Source of the DNA: Candidatus Omnitrophota bacterium
GTDB lineage: Bacteria > Omnitrophota > Koll11 > Duberdicusellales > 4484-171
Direction of reading: 5' to 3'
NCBI GenBank assembly: GCA_030692055.1
Contig: JAUYCY010000060.1
Coordinates: forward strand, 1-8,376
Length of the DNA: 8,376 nucleotides
The notes under the pieces are model-generated. The model did not search any database and was not told where the DNA came from. It saw nothing but the letters and a program-made list of their open reading frames with translations. The position numbers were made by a program, and so were the translations under genes. How positions within the stretch are numbered: position 1 is the stretch's first letter; every line of letters begins with the position of its first letter. Below are positions 1 to 6,232 of the stretch, in pieces.

Positions 1-84
1 GTCTGCCTGGCATATCTATCAGCTCTATATTACAATAATTCTAATGGCAGAGGATTAAGAGATATTAAATCAATTGTAGCTTAA
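1..84 (+). CDS. possible 3' end of a truncated plus-strand gene
   Basis: Frame 1 is open from the first base to a TAA at 82-84 and reads 27 residues ending GLRDIKSIVA. All minus-strand frames are closed here. A second plus-strand frame is also open, from base 2 to a stop at 56-58, so the coding frame is not certain. I do not recognise the family. A plus-strand gene would be convergent with the minus-strand operon, which fits the terminator-like hairpin downstream at 162-188. The fragment is too short to assign a function. Confidence 0.35.
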   Translation, partial: VCLAYLSALYYNNSNGRGLRDIKSIVA

Positions 85-111
85 GACATCTAAGAAAATA
101 TATAATAATCA

Positions 112-131
112 GCTGGGAATTATGTCCCAGC
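112..131. other. perfect 7-bp hairpin
   Basis: GCTGGGA (112-118) pairs with TCCCAGC (125-131) around a 6-nt loop. No uninterrupted T-run follows on either strand, so it is not a convincing terminator alone. It lies 27 nt after the putative stop at 84 and could be a 3'-end stabilising structure. Confidence 0.4.
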
Positions 132-161
132 CTTGTAATCAAGTTTTAATCGCTGGAATCA

Positions 162-197
162 GGGGCTGTTGCGTTTCGCAACAGTCCCATTTTAGAT
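162..197 (+). terminator. terminator-like hairpin, convergent region
   Basis: The left arm 162-173 (GGGGCTGTTGCG) pairs with 177-188 over 12 bp, including one G-T wobble, around a 3-nt TTT loop. It is followed on the plus strand by the T-rich stretch ATTTTAGATTT. Nothing T-rich follows on the minus strand, so plus-strand termination of the gene ending near 84 is the better reading. The CTGTTGCG core loosely resembles ends of some insertion sequences, but no transposase is visible. Confidence 0.5.
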
Positions 198-357
198 TTA
201 TTGTATCAACATTTTACCTCTTTTGAAACAAATTTTTGTTGCTTGGGCTATTGCTGTGTGATCTACAAGCATTGCATCCAATAGGCTCGATATATCGTCT
301 TCGGGGTAGTATTTTTATTTGTCTTAAGATAGCATAAAAGTCTTCCCTCTCTCGCAA
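198..357 (-). pseudogene. frameshifted small gene remnant, unknown family
   Basis: Two adjoining minus-strand reading frames look protein-like and join at a homopolymer. The first starts at a possible TTG at 357 and reads EREDFYAILRQIK. The second continues as YYPEDDISSLLDAMLVDHTA and ends KRGKMLIQ with TAA at 198-200. Dropping one A from the five-A run (plus-strand T's 312-316) fuses them into a 52-residue product. Outside this join each frame meets a stop or loses protein-like composition. It lies just downstream of the candidate rex terminator. It could be a decayed gene, a small gene carrying a sequencing or assembly indel, or chance. I do not recognise the family. Confidence 0.4.
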
Positions 358-370
358 TTTTTATCTTATT

Positions 371-434
371 TAAAAAGGTTTACGGTTTTAGGTTTTCGAT
401 TATTGGAATTTTTATACAGCACAAATCGTAAACC
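371..434 (-). terminator. candidate rho-independent terminator after rex
   Basis: On the minus strand, 434-423 (GGTTTACGATTT) pairs with 388-377 over 12 bp with one G-U wobble, and TTTTTA follows immediately (376-371). It begins 18 nt past the rex stop. The 34-nt loop is long for an intrinsic terminator, which lowers confidence. Confidence 0.5.
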
Positions 435-452
435 GATAACGGCTAACCAAGG

Positions 453-1091
453 CTACAAGACTTCTTTCTCTAACAATTTCAACCGATAGGTAAGGTAAGA
501 TAACTGGCAGGATAAATCTACCTCTTTTAAAATAACGTCTTTAGGTAAAAACAGTTTTACGGGCGCAAAATTAAGAATAGCTTTTATTTGGCAATCGCAA
601 AGCCTCTTGGCGATACCTTGCGCGGCTTCTTTGGTTGCCGTAATTATAGCGATACGAATATTTTCTCTCTTTATAACCTCTTCCATTTTATTCAAGGCAT
701 AAACCTTTAAACCATTATTTACATTTTTTATTAATTTTTTATTGATATCGAAAGCTGCTTTAATAAATATCCCTTGGTCCCTGAATCCTTTATAAAAAGA
801 GAGCGCTCTGCCTAAATTGCCAAAGCCTACAACGGCCGCAAACCATTCCTTGTCTAATCCTAAAATTTCTTTTATATTATTAATTAGTTTCGCACAGGAA
901 TAACCAACGCCTTTCTTGCCGAAATGACCGAAATAAGATAAATCTTTCCTTAATTGATGGTGGCTTATCTTAAGAAAATCCGCCAGTTGCCTAGAAGAGA
1001 CCACTTCCCTTTTCTCTTCGAGAAAATAGGCTAACGCCCTTATATAGTATGAAAGCCTTATGATGGTCTCTTCGGGAATTTTTCTATCCAC
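453..1091 (-). CDS. rex: redox-sensing transcriptional repressor Rex
   Basis: A 212-residue protein of normal Rex length. The N-terminal winged helix (about 1-75) contains RQLADFL (34-40), the recognition segment QLRKDLSYFG (46-55) and FGKKGVGY (57-64), all typical of Rex. The Rossmann domain begins with the dinucleotide-binding loop GFGNLG (89-94), with Asp115 at the end of the next strand (AAFD). NFAPVKLFLP (174-183) and VDLSCQLSYL (191-200) match the conserved C-terminal part that ends in the domain-swapped helix. Rex represses fermentation, hydrogenase and respiration genes when NADH/NAD+ is low and releases DNA when NADH binds. The start is GTG at 1091, which overlaps the end of the UPF0280 gene by 8 nt and suggests translational coupling. 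GAGG lies only 3 nt upstream and GGGGAG 12 nt upstream, both suboptimal spacings. No clear Rex operator is visible in the window. Confidence 0.95.
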   Translation of the reverse strand: MDRKIPEETIIRLSYYIRALAYFLEEKREVVSSRQLADFLKISHHQLRKDLSYFGHFGKKGVGYSCAKLINNIKEILGLDKEWFAAVVGFGNLGRALSFYKGFRDQGIFIKAAFDINKKLIKNVNNGLKVYALNKMEEVIKRENIRIAIITATKEAAQGIAKRLCDCQIKAILNFAPVKLFLPKDVILKEVDLSCQLSYLTYRLKLLEKEVL

Positions 1092-1800
1092 TTACCTCAA
1101 CATCTCCCCAAAAAAATAATTTACCTTCAAAAGCTATGATTAACCCTTCTAAAAACGAGTTTCCTTTTGCTCTCTCTAAAACACCCTTTATGTCTGCTTC
1201 TTTTTTAATCTGGTTAGATAATGCAGTAGCAAAACCATCCGCTAAAATCGCATCTTTAGCAATAACGGTGAGTAAATCCGTCCTGCCAAAATTAAGGCTA
1301 TGACCGATATAAGCTGAAGACGAGGCTATCCCAAAAGGATATTCTCTCTTTTTAATTTTTAAGGTTATATTATTTGTTTCAAACCGTTCGCCTAGATAAA
1401 CTCCCACATGTTTATCCTCATTTATTTTCAAAAAAATGTCGCCGCCGTTTTCTACAACAACTTCATCGGCGCGGCCTAAAATCTCTTTACCTATATATAA
1501 GGCAATCGCTCCGGCAACCGAAGCAAAGGGGCCTATACCTGTTACGTTAGAGCAATCTATCATATCTTTTATAATTGACGGGGCACAATCATCTTGCTCT
1601 AAGGGCGAAAGGGAAGTTAAAAAAACGGAATTCTTTTTAATATAATTTTCTACTTCACTGTAATATTTTTTTAAAATATCTTGAACAAAGTTTTTGTCTA
1701 ATTCTCTATCCGTAGAAATTAATAGGTCACTTTCTTTATAGGAAATTTCTAAACGAAATTTTGAAAGTGACCAGTCTCTGTAAAAGCGTTCTTGGTACAT
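1084..1800 (-). CDS. UPF0280 family (ApbE-like) protein
   Basis: The reading frame extends to an ATG at 1821, but I prefer the ATG at 1800, which gives 238 residues starting MYQERFYRDW. UPF0280 proteins usually begin this way, and the seven extra codons fall inside a GC-rich hairpin repeat. In the 245-residue numbering the landmarks are TGIGPFASVAG (94-104), ENGGDI (124-129, corresponding to the VGGN-type motif of ApbE), GIASSSAYIGHSLNFG (164-179) and ADGFATALSN (194-203, corresponding to the ApbE C-terminal ADALSTA-type segment). ApbE enzymes transfer FMN from FAD to proteins or trim FAD. UPF0280 members share the fold, but their reaction is not established to my knowledge, so no activity is assigned. 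The end overlaps rex by 8 nt. No strong ribosome-binding site precedes either start. Confidence 0.85.
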   Translation of the reverse strand: MYQERFYRDWSLSKFRLEISYKESDLLISTDRELDKNFVQDILKKYYSEVENYIKKNSVFLTSLSPLEQDDCAPSIIKDMIDCSNVTGIGPFASVAGAIALYIGKEILGRADEVVVENGGDIFLKINEDKHVGVYLGERFETNNITLKIKKREYPFGIASSSAYIGHSLNFGRTDLLTVIAKDAILADGFATALSNQIKKEADIKGVLERAKGNSFLEGLIIAFEGKLFFWGDVEVSG

Positions 1801-1817
1801 ACCACAATCCGCAAAGC

Positions 1818-1881
1818 GCATGGCGCACAGCGCATAGCGAAATAGAATATTACTTTTTACGCTTGGCGCTCTGCGCTATGC
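1818..1881. repeat. GC-rich imperfect inverted repeat (AGCGC-type)
   Basis: Arm 1818-1839 pairs with arm 1860-1881 around a 20-nt AT-rich loop. Of 22 positions, 18 are Watson-Crick pairs, one is a G-T wobble and three are mismatches. The arms are built of degenerate GCGCATAGCG / GCATAGCGCAGAGCGC units, far richer in GC than the surroundings. It fills the gap between hypE and the UPF0280 gene and extends that reading frame artificially by seven codons. No flanking target duplication is evident. Confidence 0.75.
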
Positions 1882-1895
1882 TCTATGCTGTTTAG

Positions 1896-2879
1896 TTAGC
1901 AGATGCGCGGTATATTAAAGGAATGCGAGAAACTTAAAATTCTCTCGCCGCCGGAAATAGTATTGGTTACCACTCCTTTAATATCCTTGTCAATCTCGCC
2001 GATTACTGCAGCGCAGGGAGATTTTTTCTTTAGAAACCGCAATACTTCTTTACAACAAGCATTATCTACAACAATTATCGCTCTCCCTTCGCAGGCAAGA
2101 TAATAAGGGTCAATACCCAAAATCTCGCAAGCAGCGTTAACGTCTTTACGCAGAGGAATTTTTTCCTCAAAAATCCTTATACCTATCTTAGTTGCTAAAT
2201 AAATCTCATTAAGCGCCGCGGCTATACCGCCTCTTGTAGGATCGCGCATAAAGCGTATGCCGGAGAATTTCTGCCAGAGGGGAATCAAAGTATCGGCTAA
2301 GCTTTGGCAGTCGCTTTGTATATTAAAATCAAAAATCTTTTTACGTGAAAGCATTACGCTGATACCATGCTCGCCGATAGTTCCAGTAATAATAATCTTA
2401 TCTTTGTTTTTTATGTTTCTAAAGGAAGACTTTCTTTTAGTAATTCTTTGGCCTATTCCTGAAGCGCTGATAAAGATCTTATCGGCTTTGCCTTTCTCTA
2501 CGACTTTAAAATCGCCGCCAACAATTTTGACTTTAGAAATTTCTATGGCTTTGCGTATAGAATCAGCTATTTTTTCTAAATCCTCTCTTAGAAACCCCTC
2601 TTCAACAATCATGGCTAAAGTTAAATATTTGGGTATGGCGGCGCTCACGCAAATATCGTTAACTGTCCCGTAAATAGCTAACCTTCCGATATCTGAGGAA
2701 GGAAAGAATATAGGGTTTACCGTAAAAGAATCGCAGGTGTAAACTAAATTTCCTATTCTAGCAGCATCGCCAAGTTCTTCTAAAATTGGATTGGTTATTT
2801 TGCTTAAAAAAACCTCCCTAATGAGCTCGTAGCTTGCTCTTGTGCCTTCTCCGTGTTTTAGGGTTATATATTCGTTCAT
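1896..2879 (-). CDS. hypE: HypE, NiFe-hydrogenase maturation (carbamoyl dehydratase)
   Basis: A 327-residue, full-length HypE of the AIR-synthase/PurM-like fold. HypE accepts a carbamoyl group from HypF on its C-terminal cysteine and dehydrates it with ATP to a thiocyanate, the cyanide donor for the Fe(CN)2CO centre of NiFe hydrogenases; it acts with HypC/HypD in the cytoplasm. Landmarks: KHGEGTRASYELI (8-20), TCDSFTVNP (48-56), YGTVNDICVSAA (70-81), IVGGDFKV (119-126), GTIGEHGISVM (166-176), MRDPTRGGIAAALNEI (211-226) and LACEGRAIIV (261-270). The protein ends PRIC, so the acceptor Cys327 is present and terminal. ATG at 2879 has no Shine-Dalgarno site; a repeat begins 8 nt upstream. No other hyp gene or hydrogenase subunit is in the window. 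Confidence 0.96.
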   Translation of the reverse strand: MNEYITLKHGEGTRASYELIREVFLSKITNPILEELGDAARIGNLVYTCDSFTVNPIFFPSSDIGRLAIYGTVNDICVSAAIPKYLTLAMIVEEGFLREDLEKIADSIRKAIEISKVKIVGGDFKVVEKGKADKIFISASGIGQRITKRKSSFRNIKNKDKIIITGTIGEHGISVMLSRKKIFDFNIQSDCQSLADTLIPLWQKFSGIRFMRDPTRGGIAAALNEIYLATKIGIRIFEEKIPLRKDVNAACEILGIDPYYLACEGRAIIVVDNACCKEVLRFLKKKSPCAAVIGEIDKDIKGVVTNTISGGERILSFSHSFNIPRIC

Positions 2880-2887
2880 TATTTATA

Positions 2888-2974
2888 CACAGATTATCAC
2901 AGATGCAGACCACAGATTAGCACAGATAAATATCATCTGTGATTATCTGCGGTGTCTATCTGTGCTCATCTGTG
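2888..2974. repeat. four-box CACAGAT inverted repeat, element A
   Basis: The left arm has CACAGAT boxes starting at 2888, 2898, 2911 and 2921. The right arm has their inverse (ATCTGTG) at 2935, 2945 (variant ATCTGCG), 2958 and 2968. Box starts are spaced 10, 13 and 10 bp in both arms. The central loop is only 7 nt, so the element could fold into a long imperfect hairpin. It fills the hypE/metallo-hydrolase junction almost exactly, ending 3 nt from the hydrolase stop. Confidence 0.85.
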
Positions 2975-2977
2975 CCT

Positions 2978-3619
2978 TTAACGAAGGTAATCCAAAACCA
3001 CTATTTTCTTAAAAGAATTGATATTTTGCGGGTTTACTTCGAGTGTTTTTCTTTTCTCTACTTCCTTTTTACCTCTGATAAACTCCTCAACCGTAGCGAT
3101 ACTAAATCCCAACTTAGGTGTTTTAAAATGCATGGGAATACAAATCTTAGGGTTAACCTTTTTATAAAGTTGTTCTATTTCATCAGCCTCAATAGTAAAT
3201 ACTCCGCCGATGGGAAGTAAGGCTATGTCAACTGCACCCAACTCTTGATAGTCGATGTTAGTCGTTCCCAAATCTCCGAAATGTGCTATATTTATACCGT
3301 CGGCGCTAATTACAAAAATTACATTGGTTCCTCTGGCTTTGCCTTTTTGGTTATCGTGATAAGACAGGATACCTTTAATTTCTACATCGCCTACTTTAAA
3401 AACACCTTCTTTATCAATAATTCTTGCTTTCTTAAAACCTTTAGTAAAGCTGTGGTCAGGATGCTTATGGGAAATAGTAACAATATCTGCGTCAATATCC
3501 ACCGCCGAATAGCCTACTGCACCCTGATAACTTCCCGGCTCGTAAGGGTCGGTAATTATTTTCGTTCCTTTATCTGTTTCTATTAAAAAACAGGCATGCC
3601 CCATCCAACTAATTTTCAT
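2978..3619 (-). CDS. UlaG-like MBL-fold metal-dependent hydrolase
   Basis: The frame opens at an ATG at 3643, but the ATG at 3619 is preferred because AGGAG (3630-3626) lies 6 nt upstream and the product then begins with the usual first strand, MKISWMGHACFLIET. That gives 213 residues. In the 221-residue numbering the metal ligands are HKHPDH (59-64; the HxHxDH motif), His96 in SYHD, His121/Asp123 in HFGDLG and His172 in PMHFKT. This is the compact metallo-beta-lactamase group that includes UPF0173 and UlaG (L-ascorbate-6-phosphate lactonase); many members are uncharacterised, and substrate cannot be read from sequence. It follows the membrane-protein gene by 27 nt, so the two are probably co-transcribed. 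Confidence 0.88.
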   Translation of the reverse strand: MKISWMGHACFLIETDKGTKIITDPYEPGSYQGAVGYSAVDIDADIVTISHKHPDHSFTKGFKKARIIDKEGVFKVGDVEIKGILSYHDNQKGKARGTNVIFVISADGINIAHFGDLGTTNIDYQELGAVDIALLPIGGVFTIEADEIEQLYKKVNPKICIPMHFKTPKLGFSIATVEEFIRGKKEVEKRKTLEVNPQNINSFKKIVVLDYLR

Positions 3620-3625
3620 TTTATG

Positions 3626-3630
3626 CTCCT
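3626..3630 (-). promoter_or_regulatory. Shine-Dalgarno site for the MBL hydrolase
   Basis: AGGAG on the minus strand, 6 nt before the ATG at 3619. It is the clearest ribosome-binding site in the window and decides the start against the upstream ATG at 3643, which lacks one. Confidence 0.75.
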
Positions 3631-3646
3631 GTATCTTAAACAATAA

Positions 3647-4399
3647 TCATTTAAAATGCTCTTTCACTTTTGGACGAGTAAGATAATAAAATAGACTTAA
3701 ACCAAATAATATAGATAATATAATGCCAACCAGAGCACTTGCATTTAATTTTTTAAAATATATAGATAAAAGATACAAAGGGTATTTAATTATAAAAAAA
3801 GGCGTAATTAAAAAAAGTGTTATATTCTTTACTCCGCGCATTAAAGATAACAATCCTTTGGCTACTAAAATAAAAATAATGAAATAAAGAAAATTTTTAA
3901 TAAAGAAAAAAGATGAGATTTGTTTTAGGATAAAGCCGAGTGATGCCATTAATAAACAAGCGCTTCCAAACAAGCCTAGCAATAAACTAAATATTATAAC
4001 TCCAACTGGTCTTTCTATTTTATTTGCGCATCCAAATTGCTCTTTGACTTTTTTGCGAGTAAGAACATAGATAGCGATAGCGGCTGGCGAAAGAAAAACT
4101 AGAACAATAACTAGAATTCGAACTTTTGAAAACAAAAAAAGGAAAGGAAACAATAAAACGAAGGTTAAAGGAAAACTTGTTAAAAGTAAACAGCTCCTGC
4201 CCCATCTTTTAAATAGCCATAACCCTACGCTACTTACTATCCACAAAATTCCTAAAATAAATAAAATGAAACAGAATCTAACAACATTTAAATCTTTTGT
4301 TTTTGAGAAATCAATAAATGCAAATAAACTTAATCCTAACCCGTAAAAAAAGACAAATACGCTAAATACACTAATACCAACAGACTTTTTATTTTGCAT
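3647..4399 (-). CDS. multi-pass membrane protein with duplicated four-helix module
   Basis: A 250-residue, very hydrophobic protein with about eight predicted membrane segments: roughly 8-28, 38-63, 70-90, 95-113, 132-157, 165-187, 192-214 and 221-240. It looks like two tandem four-helix units. Each starts with a short charged stretch followed by VGI or VGV (KKSVGISVFS at 4; ERPVGVIIFS at 129), and each ends with nearly the same motif, YVLTRKKVKEQF (111-122) and YYLTRPKVKEHF (238-249). I do not recognise a named family. The stop lies 27 nt before the hydrolase start and the ATG is 3 nt after the nnrE stop, so it sits inside a tight operon. The strong A/T bias of the gene is partly explained by Phe, Leu and Ile codons. 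Confidence 0.8.
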   Translation of the reverse strand: MQNKKSVGISVFSVFVFFYGLGLSLFAFIDFSKTKDLNVVRFCFILFILGILWIVSSVGLWLFKRWGRSCLLLTSFPLTFVLLFPFLFLFSKVRILVIVLVFLSPAAIAIYVLTRKKVKEQFGCANKIERPVGVIIFSLLLGLFGSACLLMASLGFILKQISSFFFIKNFLYFIIFILVAKGLLSLMRGVKNITLFLITPFFIIKYPLYLLSIYFKKLNASALVGIILSILFGLSLFYYLTRPKVKEHFK

Positions 4400-4402
4400 T
4401 AT

Positions 4403-5116
4403 TTACCTCTTCTTTAAATTTTCTAAAGCCTTTGTCACCACCCCAATATCAACCACAAATATTTTACCACAAAAGTCTTTACCCTGATTTAAAAAGAAAC
4501 CTTGCTTGGGAGCGATAAAAGTTACGGTGTAGTCTGCCTTAATGGCTGCCCCCAACGATATTCCTTCATCAGGGGAAAGCCCTGAAGGAATATCGCAAGC
4601 AACTATTTTCTTACCGCTGGCATTGATAGTTTCTATGATTTTTTTAAGAAAATTACTAATTCCGCCTTTAATACCTATGCCTAAAATCCCGTCTATAACA
4701 AAATCACAATTTTTTAAATGACCATTTAATTCTTTAACATTATCTTCGCCGATGATATATAGGGGAGTGTTTATTTTTTCTAAAATTTCTTTTTGGAAAT
4801 TTACTTCTGCGTTTAGTTCTTTTCCGTTTTCTTTTATAATAACAACGCGCACGCAATAACCTCTAGCAAGAAGTTTTCTGGCACACGCAAGGGTATCTGC
4901 TCCATTGTTTCCTCTTCCGGCAACAACCAAAACTTTTTTTCCTAAGCCTAAGCCGTCAATGATATTGGCTAAATTACCTGAGGCGTTTTCAATAAGAATC
5001 CTCTCTTCTAAACCCAGATGCTTTGCTTTCGCTTCTAACTTTCTAATCTCGTTTGTGCTAAGACTTTTTATTAAAGTAGTTTTATGGGCAGGTTTACGCG
5101 CAGCAAAGAAGTGCAT
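4403..5116 (-). CDS. nnrE: NAD(P)H-hydrate epimerase (YjeF N-terminal domain)
   Basis: A 237-residue single-domain YjeF_N protein. It epimerises R-NAD(P)HX, the hydrated and inactive cofactor, to the S form that the ADP- or ATP-dependent dehydratase NnrD can repair. Motifs: LSTNEIRKLEAKA (19-31), LIENAS (41-46), VVAGRGNNGADTLACARKL (64-82; the family form is GxGNNGGDG, so the second glycine is Ala73 and the final glycine is Thr75), DFVIDGILGIGIKG (138-151) and CDIPSGLSPDEG (174-185). The C-terminal kinase-like dehydratase domain found in bifunctional Nnr proteins is absent. About 17 residues precede the usual N-terminus, but no later in-frame start codon fits better than ATG at 5116. It is 3 nt from the membrane-protein gene. 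NAD(P)H repair fits the redox theme of Rex downstream. Confidence 0.92.
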   Translation of the reverse strand: MHFFAARKPAHKTTLIKSLSTNEIRKLEAKAKHLGLEERILIENASGNLANIIDGLGLGKKVLVVAGRGNNGADTLACARKLLARGYCVRVVIIKENGKELNAEVNFQKEILEKINTPLYIIGEDNVKELNGHLKNCDFVIDGILGIGIKGGISNFLKKIIETINASGKKIVACDIPSGLSPDEGISLGAAIKADYTVTFIAPKQGFFLNQGKDFCGKIFVVDIGVVTKALENLKKR

Positions 5117-5130
5117 ATTAAAATAGATTC

Positions 5131-5250
5131 CACAGATTTTTGAAACGATTACACCGATTATTTTCCGCCAGAGGCGCCTGCCTGCCGGCAGGCGGGGATA
5201 TGCCTTCGGCAGAAATCTGTGTAATCAACATTTAATCAGTGTAATCTGTG
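5131..5250. repeat. inverted-repeat element B with GC palindrome inside
   Basis: This element fills the nnrE/PAC2 junction. It has outer CACAGATT (5131-5138) and AATCTGTG (5243-5250), and inner copies CGATTACACCGATTA (left) and ATCTGTGTAATC plus ATCAGTGTAATC (right). Its spacing is not the 10-13-10 pattern of elements A, C and D, and its units are the GATTACAC(A/C)GATT type, so it is a related but distinct family. The centre holds three compact hairpins: CGCCAGAGGCG (about 5166-5176), the palindrome at 5180-5193 and TGCCTTCGGCA (about 5201-5211). The PAC2 stop TGA at 5252-5254 abuts the outer box. Confidence 0.7.
5180..5193. repeat. GC-rich palindrome GCCTGCCGGCAGGC
   Basis: A 14-bp perfect palindrome centred on CCGG, within a longer CCTGCCTGCCGGCAGGCGG context. 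It shares its core with the 20-bp palindrome at 7670-7689, so the two are copies of one short element in an AT-rich genome. Confidence 0.85.
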
Positions 5251-5251
5251 T

Positions 5252-6223
5252 TCAGTGCGGTTCGTCTCTTTTATCTTTTTTCTTAAATAAATCTAAGAAT
5301 TTATCTTCGTATTCTTTGTATACATTCCAATGGTCAAGCTCGTCTTTCAATTTATTTGCCTGAGCAATATCCTTTTGTGCCTCTTTAAAAAGATTTTCTA
5401 TCTTTTCTCTGGCTGATTGGGGTAATTTTGTATAGGTGGCTAAGTCTTTTTTAAGGCGTTCAATATCCTCTTCGCTTAAAGGAGTAGAGGTGGGTTCAGT
5501 GACTTCACCTTTTAAGTAACTTACTAATTTATCTATTTCGCCTTCAATAAACTTACTTCTTTCCGTTAAAGGAGACAGGTTTAAATTTAAATTGAGATAC
5601 TCATTGATTACTTTTAATATGCTTGCGGTTGCTTTGGGGTTTTCTATTTGAACGGTGTAGAAAGGAATCTCTCCCAGAAGACAAGCCCCCTTTAATCCAA
5701 GCTTTTTACCTACACCCAAAATAATTCCATTAAGACCGCTAATTTGGCCTTCCTCTAATATTTTTAAGTTAAATCTTCCAAATTCTTTCAAAATATCTTC
5801 ATCGGTTCCTGCTATCCACACCAGAGACTCTGCTCTGTGATCAATCGGTTCGGGTTTGGCGGCGAAAGTAAACATAGACTTTGCCTTATATTTTTTCACA
5901 AAATCAATAATTGCTGCGGACAGTAATTCGGCGTGCTCTAGGGGCGGTTGTGCTTCGCCTAAAAAAAGAATTATATCATTAGAATTTTTGCCTTTAACGT
6001 AGTAAAAAAAGCCGGCAGGCATAGTGGGTAACCCAACTATGCCTTTGTCTACTAATATCGCTGCTGGCTTAAAGAACTCTGTCGCTTCTAGTTTCGCAAA
6101 GAGCTTAAAGCCCATGACTTCTCGTAGAAACAGAACGCTCCTATACGCTACCTCTCCCATTCCCGGCCAAGCAGCGATAAAAATAGGATTTTTTAGTTTT
6201 GGGGTAGCGACTTCTTTAATCAT
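5252..6223 (-). CDS. PAC2 family protein
   Basis: A 323-residue protein of the PAC2 (proteasome assembly chaperone 2-like) family. The PAC2 core covers about 1-215, with AWPGMGEVAYRSV (18-30), GLPTMPAGFFYY (64-75), FLGEAQPP (87-94), ISGLNGIILGVGKKLGL (161-177) and LLGEIPFYTVQIENPKA (182-198). The tail, about 220-323, is highly charged and probably helical or coiled-coil (EEDIERLKKDLATY, then REKIENLFKEAQKD), ending in a lysine-rich segment. Bacterial and archaeal PAC2 proteins are widespread, but their role is largely unknown, and the family name should not be taken as proof of a proteasome. No proteasome gene is visible. The ATG at 6223 has no clear Shine-Dalgarno site. Repeat elements B and C bracket the gene. 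Confidence 0.93.
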   Translation of the reverse strand: MIKEVATPKLKNPIFIAAWPGMGEVAYRSVLFLREVMGFKLFAKLEATEFFKPAAILVDKGIVGLPTMPAGFFYYVKGKNSNDIILFLGEAQPPLEHAELLSAAIIDFVKKYKAKSMFTFAAKPEPIDHRAESLVWIAGTDEDILKEFGRFNLKILEEGQISGLNGIILGVGKKLGLKGACLLGEIPFYTVQIENPKATASILKVINEYLNLNLNLSPLTERSKFIEGEIDKLVSYLKGEVTEPTSTPLSEEDIERLKKDLATYTKLPQSAREKIENLFKEAQKDIAQANKLKDELDHWNVYKEYEDKFLDLFKKKDKRDEPH

Positions 6224-6232
6224 TTTTTATTA

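Noticed and set aside
1436..1645. Plus-strand open frames inside minus-strand genes (also at 1903-2103, 2257-2673, 3245-3586, 4905-5126, 6024-6251, 6990-7214)
   Set aside because: All are shadows of well-supported minus-strand genes and show no recognisable domain.
2939..3220. 93-codon plus-strand open frame starting in element A
   Set aside because: It is antisense to the metallo-hydrolase, whose motifs are intact, and its first part is repeat sequence.
4020..4205. 61-codon minus-strand frame inside the membrane protein gene
   Set aside because: It is an out-of-frame shadow; the main frame has coherent membrane segments and an internal duplication across this region.
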